A DNA stretch of 64,000 bases. Origin: Mesostigma viride. Lineage: Eukaryota; Streptophyta; Mesostigmatophyceae; Mesostigmatales; Mesostigmataceae. The translations under genes were made by a program, and so were the position numbers. Positions 20,935-31,410 of this stretch are shown piece by piece; the first letter of the stretch is position 1; each line of letters begins with the position of its first letter. The stretch is from positions 9,481,613 to 9,545,612 of the forward strand of contig RPFO01000080.1 in the NCBI GenBank assembly GCA_009746045.1. The letters are read 5' to 3'. The notes under the pieces were generated by a model. It did no database searches and had not been told where the DNA came from. It saw only the letters and a list, made by a program, of their open reading frames with translations.

Positions 20935-22020
20935 ATCTCACCTCGGAGGCCCGTGCTACTTCTAGTAAGATGCTTGCATTTTCAATGCGTCACCTATATG
21001 CAGGCATAGAGGGTGGTACATGGCGCTAGACTCATCAAGGGATAGGAGCCATGCCCTCAGCAATTACTCACCTCCTGGCCCTTGCTGTTGCGGTCTCGGA
21101 TGAAGATGATGGTCTACACGCCGCCGCATGCAAACAAGGAATGAGAGACAAAGCCGTGCGAGGCCAATATGGGCACAGTGAGAGAAACAAGTCGACGCGA
21201 ACCTACATCACGAGTGTCAGCGAAGGGGACCCATGGGAGAAGTCTCCCTCCCATGGTATCATTCACGGACACACGCAGCGGCCATGGGAACAGCCAAAAC
21301 AGCAGGTTCACACACGCAAGGGCAACGACCTGCAGTGCCTGACCAGCATGTCGGTCAGTTGTGATTGGCAAGGCAGAGCCACACACACCAGGTACACGCT
21401 GCATGGGCAGGGAAGACGCTCTTACATGAGAAAAAGCGAGGAAACGTGCGCGAGAAGGATATTAAGAGCGATCCGCGCTAGAAGGATGCTACAATAGCAT
21501 CATATATTCAAGAATTAGCAAAGAAAGATGTAGAAAAGAGACAAAAGAAAGAAATACGAGAGAAAGCAAAGACAGGGAGCTGCCAAACAGGGCAGACAAA
21601 AGGTTACGAGCGGCAAGAGTTGTGAACGCTGCACTTGATTGCTTTCTCTGACTTGTCAACTGCGAAGAGTGACTGACTTACCTCTCTGGAAATGGTATGC
21701 TCAGCATCCCATGGTAATGAAATGGTGAGCTATGCTGTCAGACATGCCTATATAACATAGCTACCCTAGGGTCCTAATACAAAACTAGAAATCAAACCAT
21801 ACCGTGAGTTTCCCGGCTCGCACGGCCTCCTCCCTTTGTGCCGACGCCTGCAAACACAACGGGCCGTGGAGGAGGGTGGAAAGGTGGGCAAGTGTGGAGG
21901 AGTTTGGGGGGGACCGGGTTGAGCAGCGGTGGGGGAAAGATGTGCCGGTCATGATGTTGTCAACTACAGCTGTTGTATCGTGATTCACCTTCAATAAGTC
22001 TACTGTTCTACATCCGGTGG
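20935..22020. other. Intergenic stretch, no supported gene
   Basis: Several small frames lack domain similarity. Nothing else was recognised. Confidence 0.45.
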
Positions 22021-22290
22021 TGGATGGACACAAGCAATAAAGGCCCCGCCCACAACTCAGATTTCTTTAGAAAATCTACTGATCTACATTCGATGGCGCC
22101 TTCACAGAAGCAGGAAACTCCGCCCACCGGTCAAATGTGACGCCCAACAAAGCCCCAACTTATTTCTTCAAGAAGTATACTGTTTTACATCCGGTAGTGC
22201 TTGGACAGAAGCAATATGTAAAGCCCGCCCACAAATCGGATTTCTTTACGAAAAACCTGTTTTACATTCGATGGGGTCTTGACAGATTCA
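22000..22290. repeat. Degenerate tandem repeat
   Basis: About four imperfect units share CTACATCCGGTGGTG-like, AAGCCCGCCCACAA-like and GATTTCTTTA-like segments. Unit length varies by tens of bases. It directly precedes the TCTTCACG minisatellite. Confidence 0.55.
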
Positions 22291-22377
22291 AGCAGCAATA
22301 CTCGTTTCTACCTGCGTGCGACTGCAGCGGCCGAGTGCTGCAACTTGCCTTCACGTCCCAGTCTTCACGTGTCAGTC

Positions 22378-23740
22378 CTGGTCTTCACGTCTTCACGTCT
22401 TCACGTCTTCACGTCTTCACGTCTTCACGTCTTCACGTCTTCACGTCTTCACGACTTCACCTGAACTTGCGGCGTATCGTATCTTTGATACCTTGCATGC
22501 ACGTCTTCACGTCTTCACGTCTTCACCGCGTCTTCACCTGTCTTCACCACGTCTTCACGTCTTCGCGTCTTCACGTCTTCACGGCTTCACCTGAACACCT
22601 GAACTTCACCTGAACTTGCCGTATCGTGTCTTCACGTCTTCACGTCTTCACGTCTTCACGTCTTCACCGCGTCTTCACCTGTCTTCACCACGTCTTCACG
22701 GCTTCACGGCTTCACGTCTTCACGGCTTCACCTGAACACCTGAACTTCACCTGAACTTGCCGTATCGTGTCTTCACGTCTTCACGTCTTCACGTCTTCAC
22801 GTCTTCACGTCTTCACCGCGTCTTCACCTGTCTTCACCACGTCTTCACGTCTTCGCGTCTTCACGTCTTCACGGCTTCACCTGAACACCTGAACTTCACC
22901 TGAACTTGCCGTATCGTGTCTTCACGTCTTCACGTCTTCACGTCTTCACGTCTTCACCGCGTCTTCACCTGTCTTCACCACGTCTTCACGGCTTCACGGC
23001 TTCACGTCTTCACGGCTTCACCTGAACACCTGAACTTCACCTGAACTTGCCGTATCGTGTCTTCACGTCTTCACGTCTTCACGTCTTCACGTCTTCACGT
23101 CTTCACCGCGTCTTCACCTGTCTTCACCACGTCTTCACGTCTTCGCGTCTTCACGGCTTCACGGCTTCACCTGAACACCTGAACTTCACCTGAACTTGCC
23201 GTATCGTGTCTTCACGTCTTCACGTCTTCACGTCTTCACGTCTTCACGTCTTCACCGCGTCTTCACCTGTCTTCACCACGTCTTCACGGCTTCACGGCTT
23301 CACGTCTTCACGGCTTCACCTGAACACCTGAACTTCACCTGAACTTGCCGTATCGTGTCTTCACGTCTTCACGTCTTCACGTCTTCACGTCTTCACGTCT
23401 TCACCGCGTCTTCACCTGTCTTCACCACGTCTTCACGGCCTCACGGCTTCACGTCTTCACGGCTTCACCTGAACACCTGAACTTCACCTGAACTTGCCGT
23501 ATCGTGTCTTCACGTCTTCACGTCTTCACGTCTTCACGTCTTCACGTCTTCACCGCGTCTTCACCTGTCTTCACCACGTCTTCACGGCTTCACGGCTTCA
23601 CGTCTTCACGGCTTCACCTGAACACCTGAACTTCACCTGAACTTGCCGTATCGTGTCTTCACGTCTTCACGTCTTCACGTCTTCACGTCTTCACCGCGTC
23701 TTCACCTGTCTTCACCACGTCTTCACGGCTTCACCTGAAC
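22378..23740. repeat. 8-bp CTTCACGT minisatellite with 141/149-bp higher-order units
   Basis: The basic 8-mer is CTTCACGT. A longer unit marked by GTATCGTG recurs at 22621, 22762, 22911, 23052, 23201, 23350, 23499 and 23648. Spacings are 141 or 149 bp, so units differ by exactly one 8-mer. Diverged units with CGTATCGTATCTTT flank both ends. It is not a CRISPR array: there are no unique spacers. Confidence 0.9.
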
Positions 23741-23915
23741 ACCTGAACTTTGCGTATCGTATCTTTCATACATTGCATCATTTGCATGCCTTGGAGCTGC
23801 ACGTCTTCAAGCAGTGTCACCCAGTTCCCGCTTGATTCAAATGCACTTCGCGCTTGAATTCGTGACTTCGCCCCGCTCAAGGTGGAAAGAATGATGGGCA
23901 CTAGCCACGGGAACT

Positions 23916-24170
23916 ATGCCCGATGCTGATAGCCGAAGCGATGACATGGACGAATTGATTGATTTGTGTTATGCCGGGGACGATTGTAGAAAATGGGTGC
24001 TAGGAAAGAAATCTGGTGCCATGAAAGTAGATTTTTTGGCCGGTGCAAACCACCAATGCGCCGGCCGATGTGGCAAGGTCCTGCACGGCAGCCAGAGCGC
24101 ACCCAGCCAGAGCGTACCCAGCCGCTGCCGCCGCCGACCCCCGTACTGGTGGGCGTGGAACAGACGATGA
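23916..24170 (+). CDS. 5' part of an unknown Q-rich gene
   Basis: The ATG at 23916 opens MPDADSRSDDMDELIDLC and continues to about 24100, with the Cys/His-containing segment HQCAGRCGKVLHG that might be a small zinc-binding site. Past about 24100 the sensible coding frame appears to shift to the glutamine-rich frame. No function is assigned. It lies inside putative element T. Confidence 0.35.
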   Translation: MPDADSRSDDMDELIDLCYAGDDCRKWVLGKKSGAMKVDFLAGANHQCAGRCGKVLHGSQSAPSQSVPSRCRRRPPYWWAWNRR

Positions 24171-24263
24171 GAGAGATGCAACGAGCTATGGAGAACCAAA
24201 GCAAGAAGGTTGAAGAGCTTGGTTTGCAGCTGCGTCAAGAGGTGCAGAAACAAGTGGTCCAGC

Positions 24264-24302
<39 letters not shown>

Positions 24303-24339
24303 TGCAGCAGCAACTGCAGCAGCAACTGCAGCAACAACT

Positions 24340-24402
<63 letters not shown>

Positions 24403-24535
24403 CTTCAGTTCCCGCAGGCAGCGTCGGCAATGTCGCAGTTTCCACAGGCATTGTCGGCACTGCAGCAGTTTTCGCAGGGACCGTCGGCAGCAGAGCAGTT
24501 CCCGCAGGGATCATCGGTGGTGCAGCAGTTCTTTG
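24100..24535 (+). CDS. Coiled-coil/poly-Gln exon with splice donor
   Basis: One frame reads QPERTQPLPPPTP, then a heptad-like helix (MREMQRAMENQSKKVEELG), then a poly-Gln tract from a CAG repeat (about 24267-24401). After the repeat a different frame becomes Gln/Phe-rich (LQFPQAASAMSQFPQ) and ends at GTGAGT, a good 5' splice site near 24535. Frame change across a CAG tract is easily produced by repeat-length error. A plausible 3' splice site lies at 25672-25680. Function unknown. Confidence 0.4.
24267..24401. repeat. CAG trinucleotide repeat with CAACTG interruptions
   Basis: CAG runs interrupted by CAACTG units in the middle. It encodes poly-Gln in the frame used by the upstream coiled coil. 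Confidence 0.9.
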
Positions 24536-25680
24536 TGAGTCATTCGTGTAGTGTTGAGTGGGTGGGGTGGGGGGTGTGTGTGGGGGGGGGGTGTAGGGGG
24601 GTTTGACTGTGTGACTGCGTGGCTGCTTGGCTGGAAAGGAGGGTGCGTGGCTGTGTGGCTGCGTGGCTGCGCTGCTGCGTGGCTGCGTGGCTGCGTGGCT
24701 GCGTGGCTGCGCTGCTGCGTGGCTGCGTGGCTGCGTGGCTGTGTGGCTGCGTGGCTGCGCTGCTGCGTGGCTGCGTGGCTGCGCTGCTGCGTGGCTGCGT
24801 GGCTGGAAAGGAGGGTGCGTGGCTGTGTGGCTGCGTGGCTGCGCTGCTGCGTGGCTGCGTGGCTGCTTGGCTGGAAAGGAGGGTGCGTGGCTGTGTGGCT
24901 GCGTGGCTGCGCTGCTGCGTGGCTGCGTGGCTGCGTGGCTGCGTGGCTGCGTGGCTGCGTGGCTGCGTGGCTGCGTGGCTGCGTGGCTGGAAAGGAGGGT
25001 GCGTGGCTGTGTGGCTGCGTGGCTGCGCTGCTGCGTGGCTGCGTGGCTGCGTGGCTGCGCTGCTGCGTGGCTGCGTGGCTGCGTGGCTGTGTGGCTGCGT
25101 GGCTGCGCTGCTGCGTGGCTGCGTGGCTGCGTGGCTGCGTGGCTGCTTGGCTGGAAAGGAGGGTGCGTGGCTGTGTGGCTGCGTGGCTGCGCTGCTGCGT
25201 GGCTGCGTGGCTGCGTGGCTGGAAAGGAGGGTGCGTGGCTGTGTGGCTGCGTGGCTGCGCTGCTGCGTGGCTGCGTGGCTGCGTGGCTGCGTGGCTGCTT
25301 GGCTGGAAAGGAGGGTGCGTGGCTGTGTGGCTGCGTGTAGCTGCGCTGCTGCGTGGCTGCGTGGCTGCGTGGCTGCGTGGCTGCGTGGCTGCGTGGCTGC
25401 GTGGCTGGAAAGGAGGGTGCGTGGCTGTGTGGCTGCGTGGCTGCGCTGCTGCGTGGCTGCGTGGCTGCGTGGCTGCGTGGCTGGCTGGGGGGGGGGGGGG
25501 TGCCGGGTGCGTGGATGCGTGGATGTGTGGCTGGGTGGGTGCGTCACTGCGTGGCTGGCTGGCTCTGTGGCTGCGTGGGCGGCTGGATGGCCGGGTCAGC
25601 GTGGCTTCGTGTTCAATGGGATGCTAATATGTTGTTGCCTTTGGATGCCACAGTTCATGGATTCTTTTGTTCACATGCAG
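24536..25680 (+). other. Putative minisatellite-filled intron
   Basis: It starts GTGAGT and ends TTGTTCACATGCAG, matching spliceosomal consensus. Almost all of the 1.1 kb is the 8-bp CTGCGTGG minisatellite. Splicing keeps a Ser/Pro-rich frame open on the far side. Confidence 0.4.
24613..25485. repeat. 8-bp CTGCGTGG minisatellite with GGAAAGGAGGG markers
   Basis: The unit CTGCGTGG and close variants are punctuated by GGAAAGGAGGG at 24633, 24805, 24873, 24989, 25153, 25221, 25305 and 25407. Most marker spacings (68, 84, 116, 164, 172) are multiples of 8 plus 4. Long frames on both strands, such as Ala-Trp-Leu-Arg or Ala-Thr-Gln-Pro repeats, are artefacts of the repeat. Confidence 0.9.
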
Positions 25681-25800
25681 GTGCTGCCGTCTTCCCCATC
25701 GACGTCGTCAAGACCGATGTCGCCAAGAAGGATGATGCAATCACTCTCGGCCATGTTTAACTCATGTGGGCCTTCATGGCCATACGGGAAATATTATTGA
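25681..25800 (+). CDS. Putative last exon of the Q-rich gene
   Basis: The frame VLPSSPSTSSRPMSPRR continues to a stop at 25798-25800 if joined in phase to the exon ending near 24535. It is followed by an AT-rich 3' region with AATAAA at 26091 and 26209. No domain is recognised. It could also be unrelated. Confidence 0.35.
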   Translation: MLPSSPSTSSRPMSPRRMMQSLSAMFNSCGPSWPYGKYY

Positions 25801-26290
25801 ATCAGTTCTTTGACACTGAGTTGGCACTACGCAACACCTTTGATGCACATGAGTGCAGGGCGCATGTGTTGAAACCATGCAACCATGGCGATCCCTCAAA
25901 AAGTTTGGTTATGTAATAAGTGACACAATTATTCCGGACGTATGATGGCCCAACGTCCTGTAAGGTTGAGTTGTCTTGGAGGAGGAGCGTGATGACCGCG
26001 GAAGCCGCGTGGGTGTCTGTAGTGCTATATCTTGAAGATGTACGGTCTTGGAAGAGTTATGGTCTTGGAATCATATAATAATGAACTTGGAATAAAGTTG
26101 CGGGCAGCCTTCAATTGGCATATGTTGTCTCATTGATGTTGTCTCATTGCGTTAATGGGTCAATTGTCTTAGTTTATATAATGTATATCTTGGGAAACTC
26201 ATTGCTTCAATAAAATGCATGCTAGGCGCAATCAACCCCCACAAACACATCTGAAAACTGCACAGTGCATCAAATGTATCCTAGACAAAA
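25801..26290 (+). other. 3' region with polyadenylation signals, no gene
   Basis: AT-rich, with AATAAA at 26091-26096 and 26209-26214, consistent with a 3' UTR of the gene above. The right terminal repeat of T follows. Confidence 0.4.
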
Positions 26291-26539
26291 AAATGTATCC
26301 TAATCCGGTAAAACCACCCTGGTTTGAGTGATTTCACTCTGCTGTAAGTAATTATATTTTTAAAATATATATATATTATACATATTTTATTCATTTGAAG
26401 ATCGCGTTTTTCCGCGTTTTCCGCGGACCGGCACTGAACGCAAATGGTTTTCACCTTTGCGGCGTGCCAAATCAGAATATTTTATACATATTTTATTCAT
26501 ATTTTATACATAGTTTACACATATTTTATACATTTGGCT

Positions 26540-26718
26540 GGCGACCCCCCCCCCCCCTTTATTCAGGGGGGGGGGGGGTCTGCATCCAAACCCCCCTAAC
26601 CCCCACCCCCACCCATTTTCTGGGGTGGGGGGGGGGGGGGGGGGCGTCCGACCCTTTACCCCCCGCCCCCCCCAGTTTTGGGGGTGGGGGGGTGGGGGGG
26701 TCTACCCCCACCCCCCCT
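26540..26718. repeat. Poly-C/poly-G low-complexity block
   Basis: Alternating runs of up to about 18 C or G. It leads into the 36-bp inverted repeat shared with 1830-1865. Confidence 0.75.
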
Positions 26719-26754
26719 GTATACACTAGCTCCGGGAGTGTCGCGGACAGCCAG
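26719..26754. repeat. 36-bp inverted-repeat end, partner at 1830-1865
   Basis: Reverse complement of the left copy with about one mismatch; ends GCGGACAGCCAG. The flank TTATTTAATTAACG has no counterpart beside the left copy. Confidence 0.5.
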
Positions 26755-26875
26755 TTATTTAATTAACGAATGGGAAGATCGTTACGGAAAGGGATACCAA
26801 GTAGCGACCAACTAGTTATTGAATGTGTACAATGTGGTAGGTGACCTGCTTAGAACGGAGCATTGTGTGACCAGG

Positions 26876-27418
26876 TGTTACGCCTCGGGTATCTACCACT
26901 ACCTCTACCTCTACCTGGCCTGATGCTACGTAAACTAGTCAAGCCGCCTCTAGTTAAACCCCTAGCGAAAGACGAACGAGACGATCCAGATCTCAATGCA
27001 TTAACGTAAGTGTTACTATAATACGCCATAAGCCATTTACACAACCCGTTTACTCCAGGAATAGAGGAAGGAAACACAACTACGCTGCCGTGACCCAAGC
27101 CTATATGTGTTAATTCATTTAACACACGCCGAGTGCACACACGAGGGGTAGAACGTGCATAAATGGTCACCAACGGTCCAACACGCTCGGGCCGACATGG
27201 CCCTCGCCTACAGATGCACGCTGGTCCACTACATTCTACCAAAGGATCAGGACCACTAGTAAAGTACGCGGCGCGGCGCCCAAAGGCACCCAATGTACCA
27301 CAGTACTGTTACGAGGACAATAGTGTCCCGGTAGGAGCTACACGTAAACCTAGGGACAACCGAGGCAAAAGACCTAATTTACGTCCGTAACTACAACGAA
27401 TTGTTACGCGACGTAACA
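26876..27418 (-). repeat. 3' LTR of element E
   Basis: 543 bp, nearly identical to 37553-38095. Flanked on the outside by CCAGG and on the inside by a G-rich polypurine tract. Confidence 0.95.
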
Positions 27419-27428
27419 CCTCCCCCCC
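27419..27428 (-). other. Polypurine tract of element E
   Basis: On the minus strand this reads GGGGGGGAGG directly against TGTTACG, as expected for plus-strand priming beside a 3' LTR. Confidence 0.85.
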
Positions 27429-27787
27429 ACAAAGGTAGGGAGCCCTCTCCCTACGCACAGGGAGGAAAACAAGGGGTAGGAAACCTAATGCACCCAGCAC
27501 ACACCAACACAATCGGCAGACCATCCAAGATACAAGGCACCAACGTATTAACTCGGTCTCCACCACCACGCCGGGAGGTGTAGGGTTAGCCAGCACCAAG
27601 CCTGGTGGTAGGTTCCCCTAACTGCCTGGAACAAAGTCCTTGCCGGGGGGAACGGCACTGGGCAGGACACACAGAGTAAACAAATCAGTACCAAGGACCA
27701 AGAACGACCAGTCAACTGGCCAGAACGTGAGGGCGACTCTATATACCGGAGGGACAACACCCTCAGGTCGGGCCTAAGGCCCTCTAT

Positions 27788-30102
27788 CTAATGGCCATCC
27801 GTCTGGTAAGTACCACGGGAGGCCAGCAGGACATCCAGGTACGCCTGGTAGTGAGACACATCCTCAGCATTGTCGTGCCTATCTACAGTGAGGAAAACAT
27901 CGGCCCACACGCCGTCAGGAAAAAGACCCAGGAAGGCCCAGTAATACCTATGCTGCGTAAGAACGACCTGGCCCCGGGCCCAGTCCAGGAAACCACAGGC
28001 AAAGAGGCGTAGGAAAGGCTCTACCGCGATCAGGCAGAGAGCCCGCAGGAGCAGGCGATGGTACCGGATCCGAGGGCGCATACCCGTCGGGAAAAACAGA
28101 TCTACCAGGGGCTCCACGTTGGACGGCCACAACCGGATATGCCGAATCTCACGGGAGCGCCACCGACGGGCACACTGTCGCGACCCGAACGTCTCGAGGT
28201 AGTCGCTAGCCCGGGGAGGAGGATGACCCGAGAGTCCAAACCCTGGCCCGGGATGGGCGCTGGACGACGGGCATCCCACTCTAGGATGGGCTGAAGGACC
28301 GTGCTGTACGTGGCACCCGGCACCGCAGGAAACTCTACCGTAAGGGCATCTGAGGCCATAATGCCCAGAGGCGGAGGGTAAGCCCACTGGAACCCGCCGT
28401 AGGTGTCCAAGTCATTGTGGCGCCTAGCCCAGCGATACAGGACGCGCCGAACCAGGATCTCACCCTGGAACACCGGATCAGCTAAAATAACCATATCGAA
28501 AGGAGGCCGATCAGTCTCAACTGGTAGGCCACGGTCCCGCGGCGCCCGACACACCTGGGAGAACCCGTAGGACATGGGCGAAATGGCAAGCTCGGCGGAG
28601 GCGCGCGGCAGGTCACACTGGCGGCAGGCGAGCGCAGACATACCGTACCCAAAGACAGGCGTGTCGCGCGACTCCGGAGTCGCATGCACCACAGAAGGGG
28701 CCCGATCCCGATCGCCCTCTGACAACTCCCGAAGGGAATCGGCAGCGCGGGTGGCGCGAGGTCAGAGCCACTGGACCGAACAACCGCAGCCAAAGACCGC
28801 GGGGCCGAAGGGACAGGGGCCGACGAAGGGGTAGGAACCGGCACAGACGCAGACGGCGCCGGTACAACAGGGGGCCGCGTCGGACCCGATGCCGCAGGGG
28901 GTCGCGACGGACCCGCCTCCGCAGCTGGCGCGCCGGTCTCTGGGGGCGGAGCACCACCAGGCCACATGTTGAAAATAGGGCCCGTGGGGACAGGCAATCC
29001 GGCATACGACTGGTTACCGTCTAAGCTCCAGTCAGGCACCGGGATCCTCTGCGGAGGACCGCCCTCCCAAAGCCTGGGAAGACCGCCCGGGTCGCTGAAG
29101 AAACCCCGCGAGGGCGGCGCTGACGTGGTGGGCGGCTCGGACGCGCGGCGACGGGCGCGGCCGCTGGGACGGCGGACTCGCGCCGAGGCGCAGGTACGTC
29201 AGTAGCAGGCGCAGAGGTAGCCGAAGGCGTAGGAGCCGCAGCAACAGAGGAACCGCAGCCGCCGAGGGCTCGCGCGGCACAGACGGACCCGTAGACGTCG
29301 AGGCGACCGAAGGGGAAGGGGGCACAGCTGCGGCAGACACCCCACCTGGCGTGGCTGGAGCGTGCGCCTGGGCCGCCATGAAGGCCCCGAAGGCCGCCGT
29401 CAGGGACTGGATCTGCGCCTGCATCGCAGAAACTGTCGCCGAAAGAGGATCAGGCTCACGACCAGAGCCCAAAGGGGTAGGCTCCACCGATGCGCGCAGG
29501 ACCGACCTCGGTGAAGACGGGACAGGGGAAGGCGCCGACACTGAAGAGGAGGACGCCGCAGGGGAGGCCGAATACTCAGGAGTACTGTGCCTCTACTGGC
29601 GCGTCCGTAGGAGTAGGGTCGCCCAATCCTACGCCCGCTGTCTGGTCTGCTATCTCCATGAACTCTACTGCCCGTAGAAGGTCGCAGGGGTTCTCATCTA
29701 CTTCCGCATCACCCTCGGCCGGAAGCCAGGGGAACACATCCCGTAGGCAGGAGCGGCCCACAGGGGTAGAAAGGTAGGAAAACACCCGGGGCACTGGAGA
29801 ACCGCAGCTATCTGTCCCAAGGCTGGACAGCTGGAGCCACATCCTAACAAACAGTGCCCGGCATCGTCGAACCCGTGCAAAACAAGCTGGTGCGGTTCAT
29901 CAGGGGAGGGACCGTACCACGTGACCCCGAAGAGAGCAGCCCTGACTAAACCGCATGTTGGGCCTGGAGGGCCGGCTGCACGATGCCACCCGGAAACTGG
30001 ACCGTGACACCCAGCGGCCCGGAAGGGCCTCGAAGTACAGCTCAGGGTCCGGTAGGGGCGGGACGGCAGCGGGCTCTCAGCCGGAGGGGTAGGCTCTGAC
30101 AT
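27788..30102 (-). pseudogene. Extra ORF of element E between pol and 3' LTR, unknown
   Basis: A GC-rich coding-like stretch starts at ATG 30102 (MSEPTPPAESPLP) and ends at 27788 (SRGTYQTDGH). It is broken into at least four or five pieces by frameshifts: near 30000, 29560, 29030, 28700 and 28250. Pieces include an acidic part (AEGDAEVDENPCDLLRAVEF), a short helical segment (MQAQIQSLTAAFGAFMAAQ), a long Pro/Ala-rich part, and a C-terminal part rich in Arg, Trp and Phe (RWRSREIRHIRLWPSNVEP). The position is that of env in retroviruses, but no signal peptide or convincing membrane anchor is visible. Composition differs from the AT-rich gag-pol, suggesting capture or a nested gene. Confidence 0.45.
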
Positions 30103-30178
30103 GACGGCTGCGGAGGGGAGGGGACAACCAACCACCCGTCGACAGCAGACATAACATAAGAGAGGAGAAGGTCTACAA

Positions 30179-30481
30179 CTAGAGCTTGTGCAGGGTTTTA
30201 TATTCCTGCAGCAGGCGACTACACCCATCTAGCTCACTCTCCGTATACCAGACCTTATCTACTTCACTACGAGCATACATCCACTTCACTTTATACTGAC
30301 GCTGGGTACCGCGGCCCTTTTTGATATCTCTATGGGCCACGATGCTTTCTACTTCGTCTTCTACTTCCCCAGTGTCAGGGTTATGCTCTAAAGGGGCAGG
30401 CGCTAGCTCTCTACCAGCGAACGTACTAGGGTGGTACAGTTTCAGCTGGCTTCTATGGAAGGTGTTGAATGTGTCTGCCAA
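30179..30481 (-). CDS. pol: Element E integrase C-terminus with chromodomain
   Basis: A frame of 100 residues. EVESIVAHRDIKKG, then YKVKWMYARSEVDKVWY and a terminal helix SELDGCSRLLQEY fit the chromodomain pattern. In chromoviruses this domain guides integration toward marked chromatin. It follows the GPF-module frame with a short overlap, indicating one more frame change. Confidence 0.8.
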   Translation of the reverse strand: MADTFNTFHRSQLKLYHPSTFAGRELAPAPLEHNPDTGEVEDEVESIVAHRDIKKGRGTQRQYKVKWMYARSEVDKVWYTESELDGCSRLLQEYKTLHKL

Positions 30482-30936
30482 GAGGTAGGGATATCGACTT
30501 TATATAAGAAATTTCCTACTCTAGACAACACATGGAAGGGTCCTAAGAAGGCGGGCCTAAGTTTGACCTTAAGTTCTGCTTCAAACTTATGAGCAAAACG
30601 GCCAACACGGGGGCCTTCTACTAATACTAGATCTCCTATTTCTATCTCAGGTGCTCTTCTATCTAAGGAGGCACGCAACCTAGCAAGGTACTTAGACTGA
30701 GCTTTTTGGTACCCTGAGATCGCGTGGTCATGAGCAGTTTTCATTCTATCTAGTAAGGACTGTACACCTTCTACAGTATCTCGGGACACATCATCCTTGT
30801 CCCGTAGAGGACTAGCTAAGAGAGAGGTAGGGGTAAGAGGCTGTCTACCAGTATCTAGGAAGAAGGGCGTATATCCATGCGCAGCCTGGGGCAATTGTTG
30901 AGGGAGAACTCTACCAAACATAAATAATCCTCCCAA
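30442..30936 (-). CDS. pol: Element E integrase C-terminal region with GPY/F module
   Basis: Contains the gypsy integrase tail: HDHAISGYQKAQSKYLARL, then EIGDLVLVEGPRV and KLRPAFLGPFHVLSRVGN. The GPF motif marks the Ty3/gypsy GPY/F module. The frame overlaps the integrase core frame at 30855-30936 and the chromodomain frame at 30442-30481, so small indels separate the pieces. Confidence 0.82.
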   Translation of the reverse strand: MGGLFMFGRVLPQQLPQAAHGYTPFFLDTGRQPLTPTSLLASPLRDKDDVSRDTVEGVQSLLDRMKTAHDHAISGYQKAQSKYLARLRASLDRRAPEIEIGDLVLVEGPRVGRFAHKFEAELKVKLRPAFLGPFHVLSRVGNFLYKVDIPTSWQTHSTPSIEAS

Positions 30937-31410
30937 TCACTTCCCGAGCCATTAACATAGTGCCTAAGCGCTTCTTCCACTACCCTATTAAGACGCTCTA
31001 CTAAATGAGAGGAGGAGGAGTGGTAGGCAGTACCGTAGGTAACCTTGGTACCGATGGCAGCGAAAAACTGCTGCCAAAAATCTGAGGTAAATAACTTATC
31101 CTTATCACTAATAAACTGCCTACTCAAACCATGATATCTGTATACATTATTATTGAGGTATAGGCGTGCGCAATCACGTGCTGTGAGTTCTAAAGGACAC
31201 GGCACGAGATGGCACATACGAGTAAAACGATCTATGAACACAAGGATTGGGCATTGCCCCTATCATTCTTTCTAAAAGGTCCTACAAAATCCATCATGAT
31301 AGAATCCCACGGCATGATGGGGTCAGGCAAGGTCCTAGGTTCTGCTATCTGTCCTACGTTATTGGGTTTCATCTCCTGGCAAGATTGACAAGTTCTAACA
31401 TACTCATCTA
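30855..31410 (-). pseudogene. pol: Element E integrase catalytic core (frameshifted)
   Basis: From about 31410 the CC half of the zinc finger is readable (CQSCQEMKP), then the first catalytic Asp in SIMMDFVGPF. A frame change near 31245 leads to FIDRFTRMCHLVPC, the second Asp in FISDKDKLFTSDFW, and the Glu in SHLVERLNRVVEE. The D, D, E triad of a DDE integrase is therefore complete across frames. The enzyme would insert the cDNA into host DNA. The breaks near 31410 and 31245 make this copy non-functional as sequenced. Confidence 0.8.

Larger units (their letters stand above)
16486..26358. mobile_element. Element T: probable large TIR DNA element with two unknown genes
   Basis: The left end 16486-16523, resuming after a 528-bp insertion at about 17050-17075, is the inverse of 26292-26358. 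Shared segments include TTACTTACAGCAGAG, AAATCACTCAAACC and TTTTACCGGATTAGG. Between them are a minus-strand gene (about 18352-19882), a plus-strand gene (about 23916-25800) and three minisatellites. No transposase domain is recognised. The AT-rich flanks make the target duplication ambiguous. The alternative is two independent copies of a short repeat in opposite orientation. Confidence 0.5.

Noticed and set aside
19839-21029. Long Ala/Pro/Arg-rich ORFs on both strands in the GC-rich repeat
   Set aside because: They occur in several frames at once because the repeat lacks AT-rich stop codons; no domain or ordinary composition.
22378-23740. CRISPR-like regular repeat pattern
   Set aside because: The intervals are themselves 8-bp repeats with no unique spacers, and the context is eukaryotic.
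24540-25627. Long repetitive ORFs (Ala-Trp-Leu-Arg-Gly; Ala-Thr-Gln-Pro) over the CTGCGTGG array
   Set aside because: An 8-bp repeat is open in all frames when it has no stop; these are compositional artefacts.
1830-26754. A single 25-kb giant transposon (Maverick-like)
   Set aside because: Only the 36-bp ends support it; no target duplication, no polymerase B, integrase or capsid genes of that class inside.
27788-30102. Retroviral envelope gene in element E
   Set aside because: No signal peptide, cleavage site or membrane anchor could be seen; only the position is env-like.
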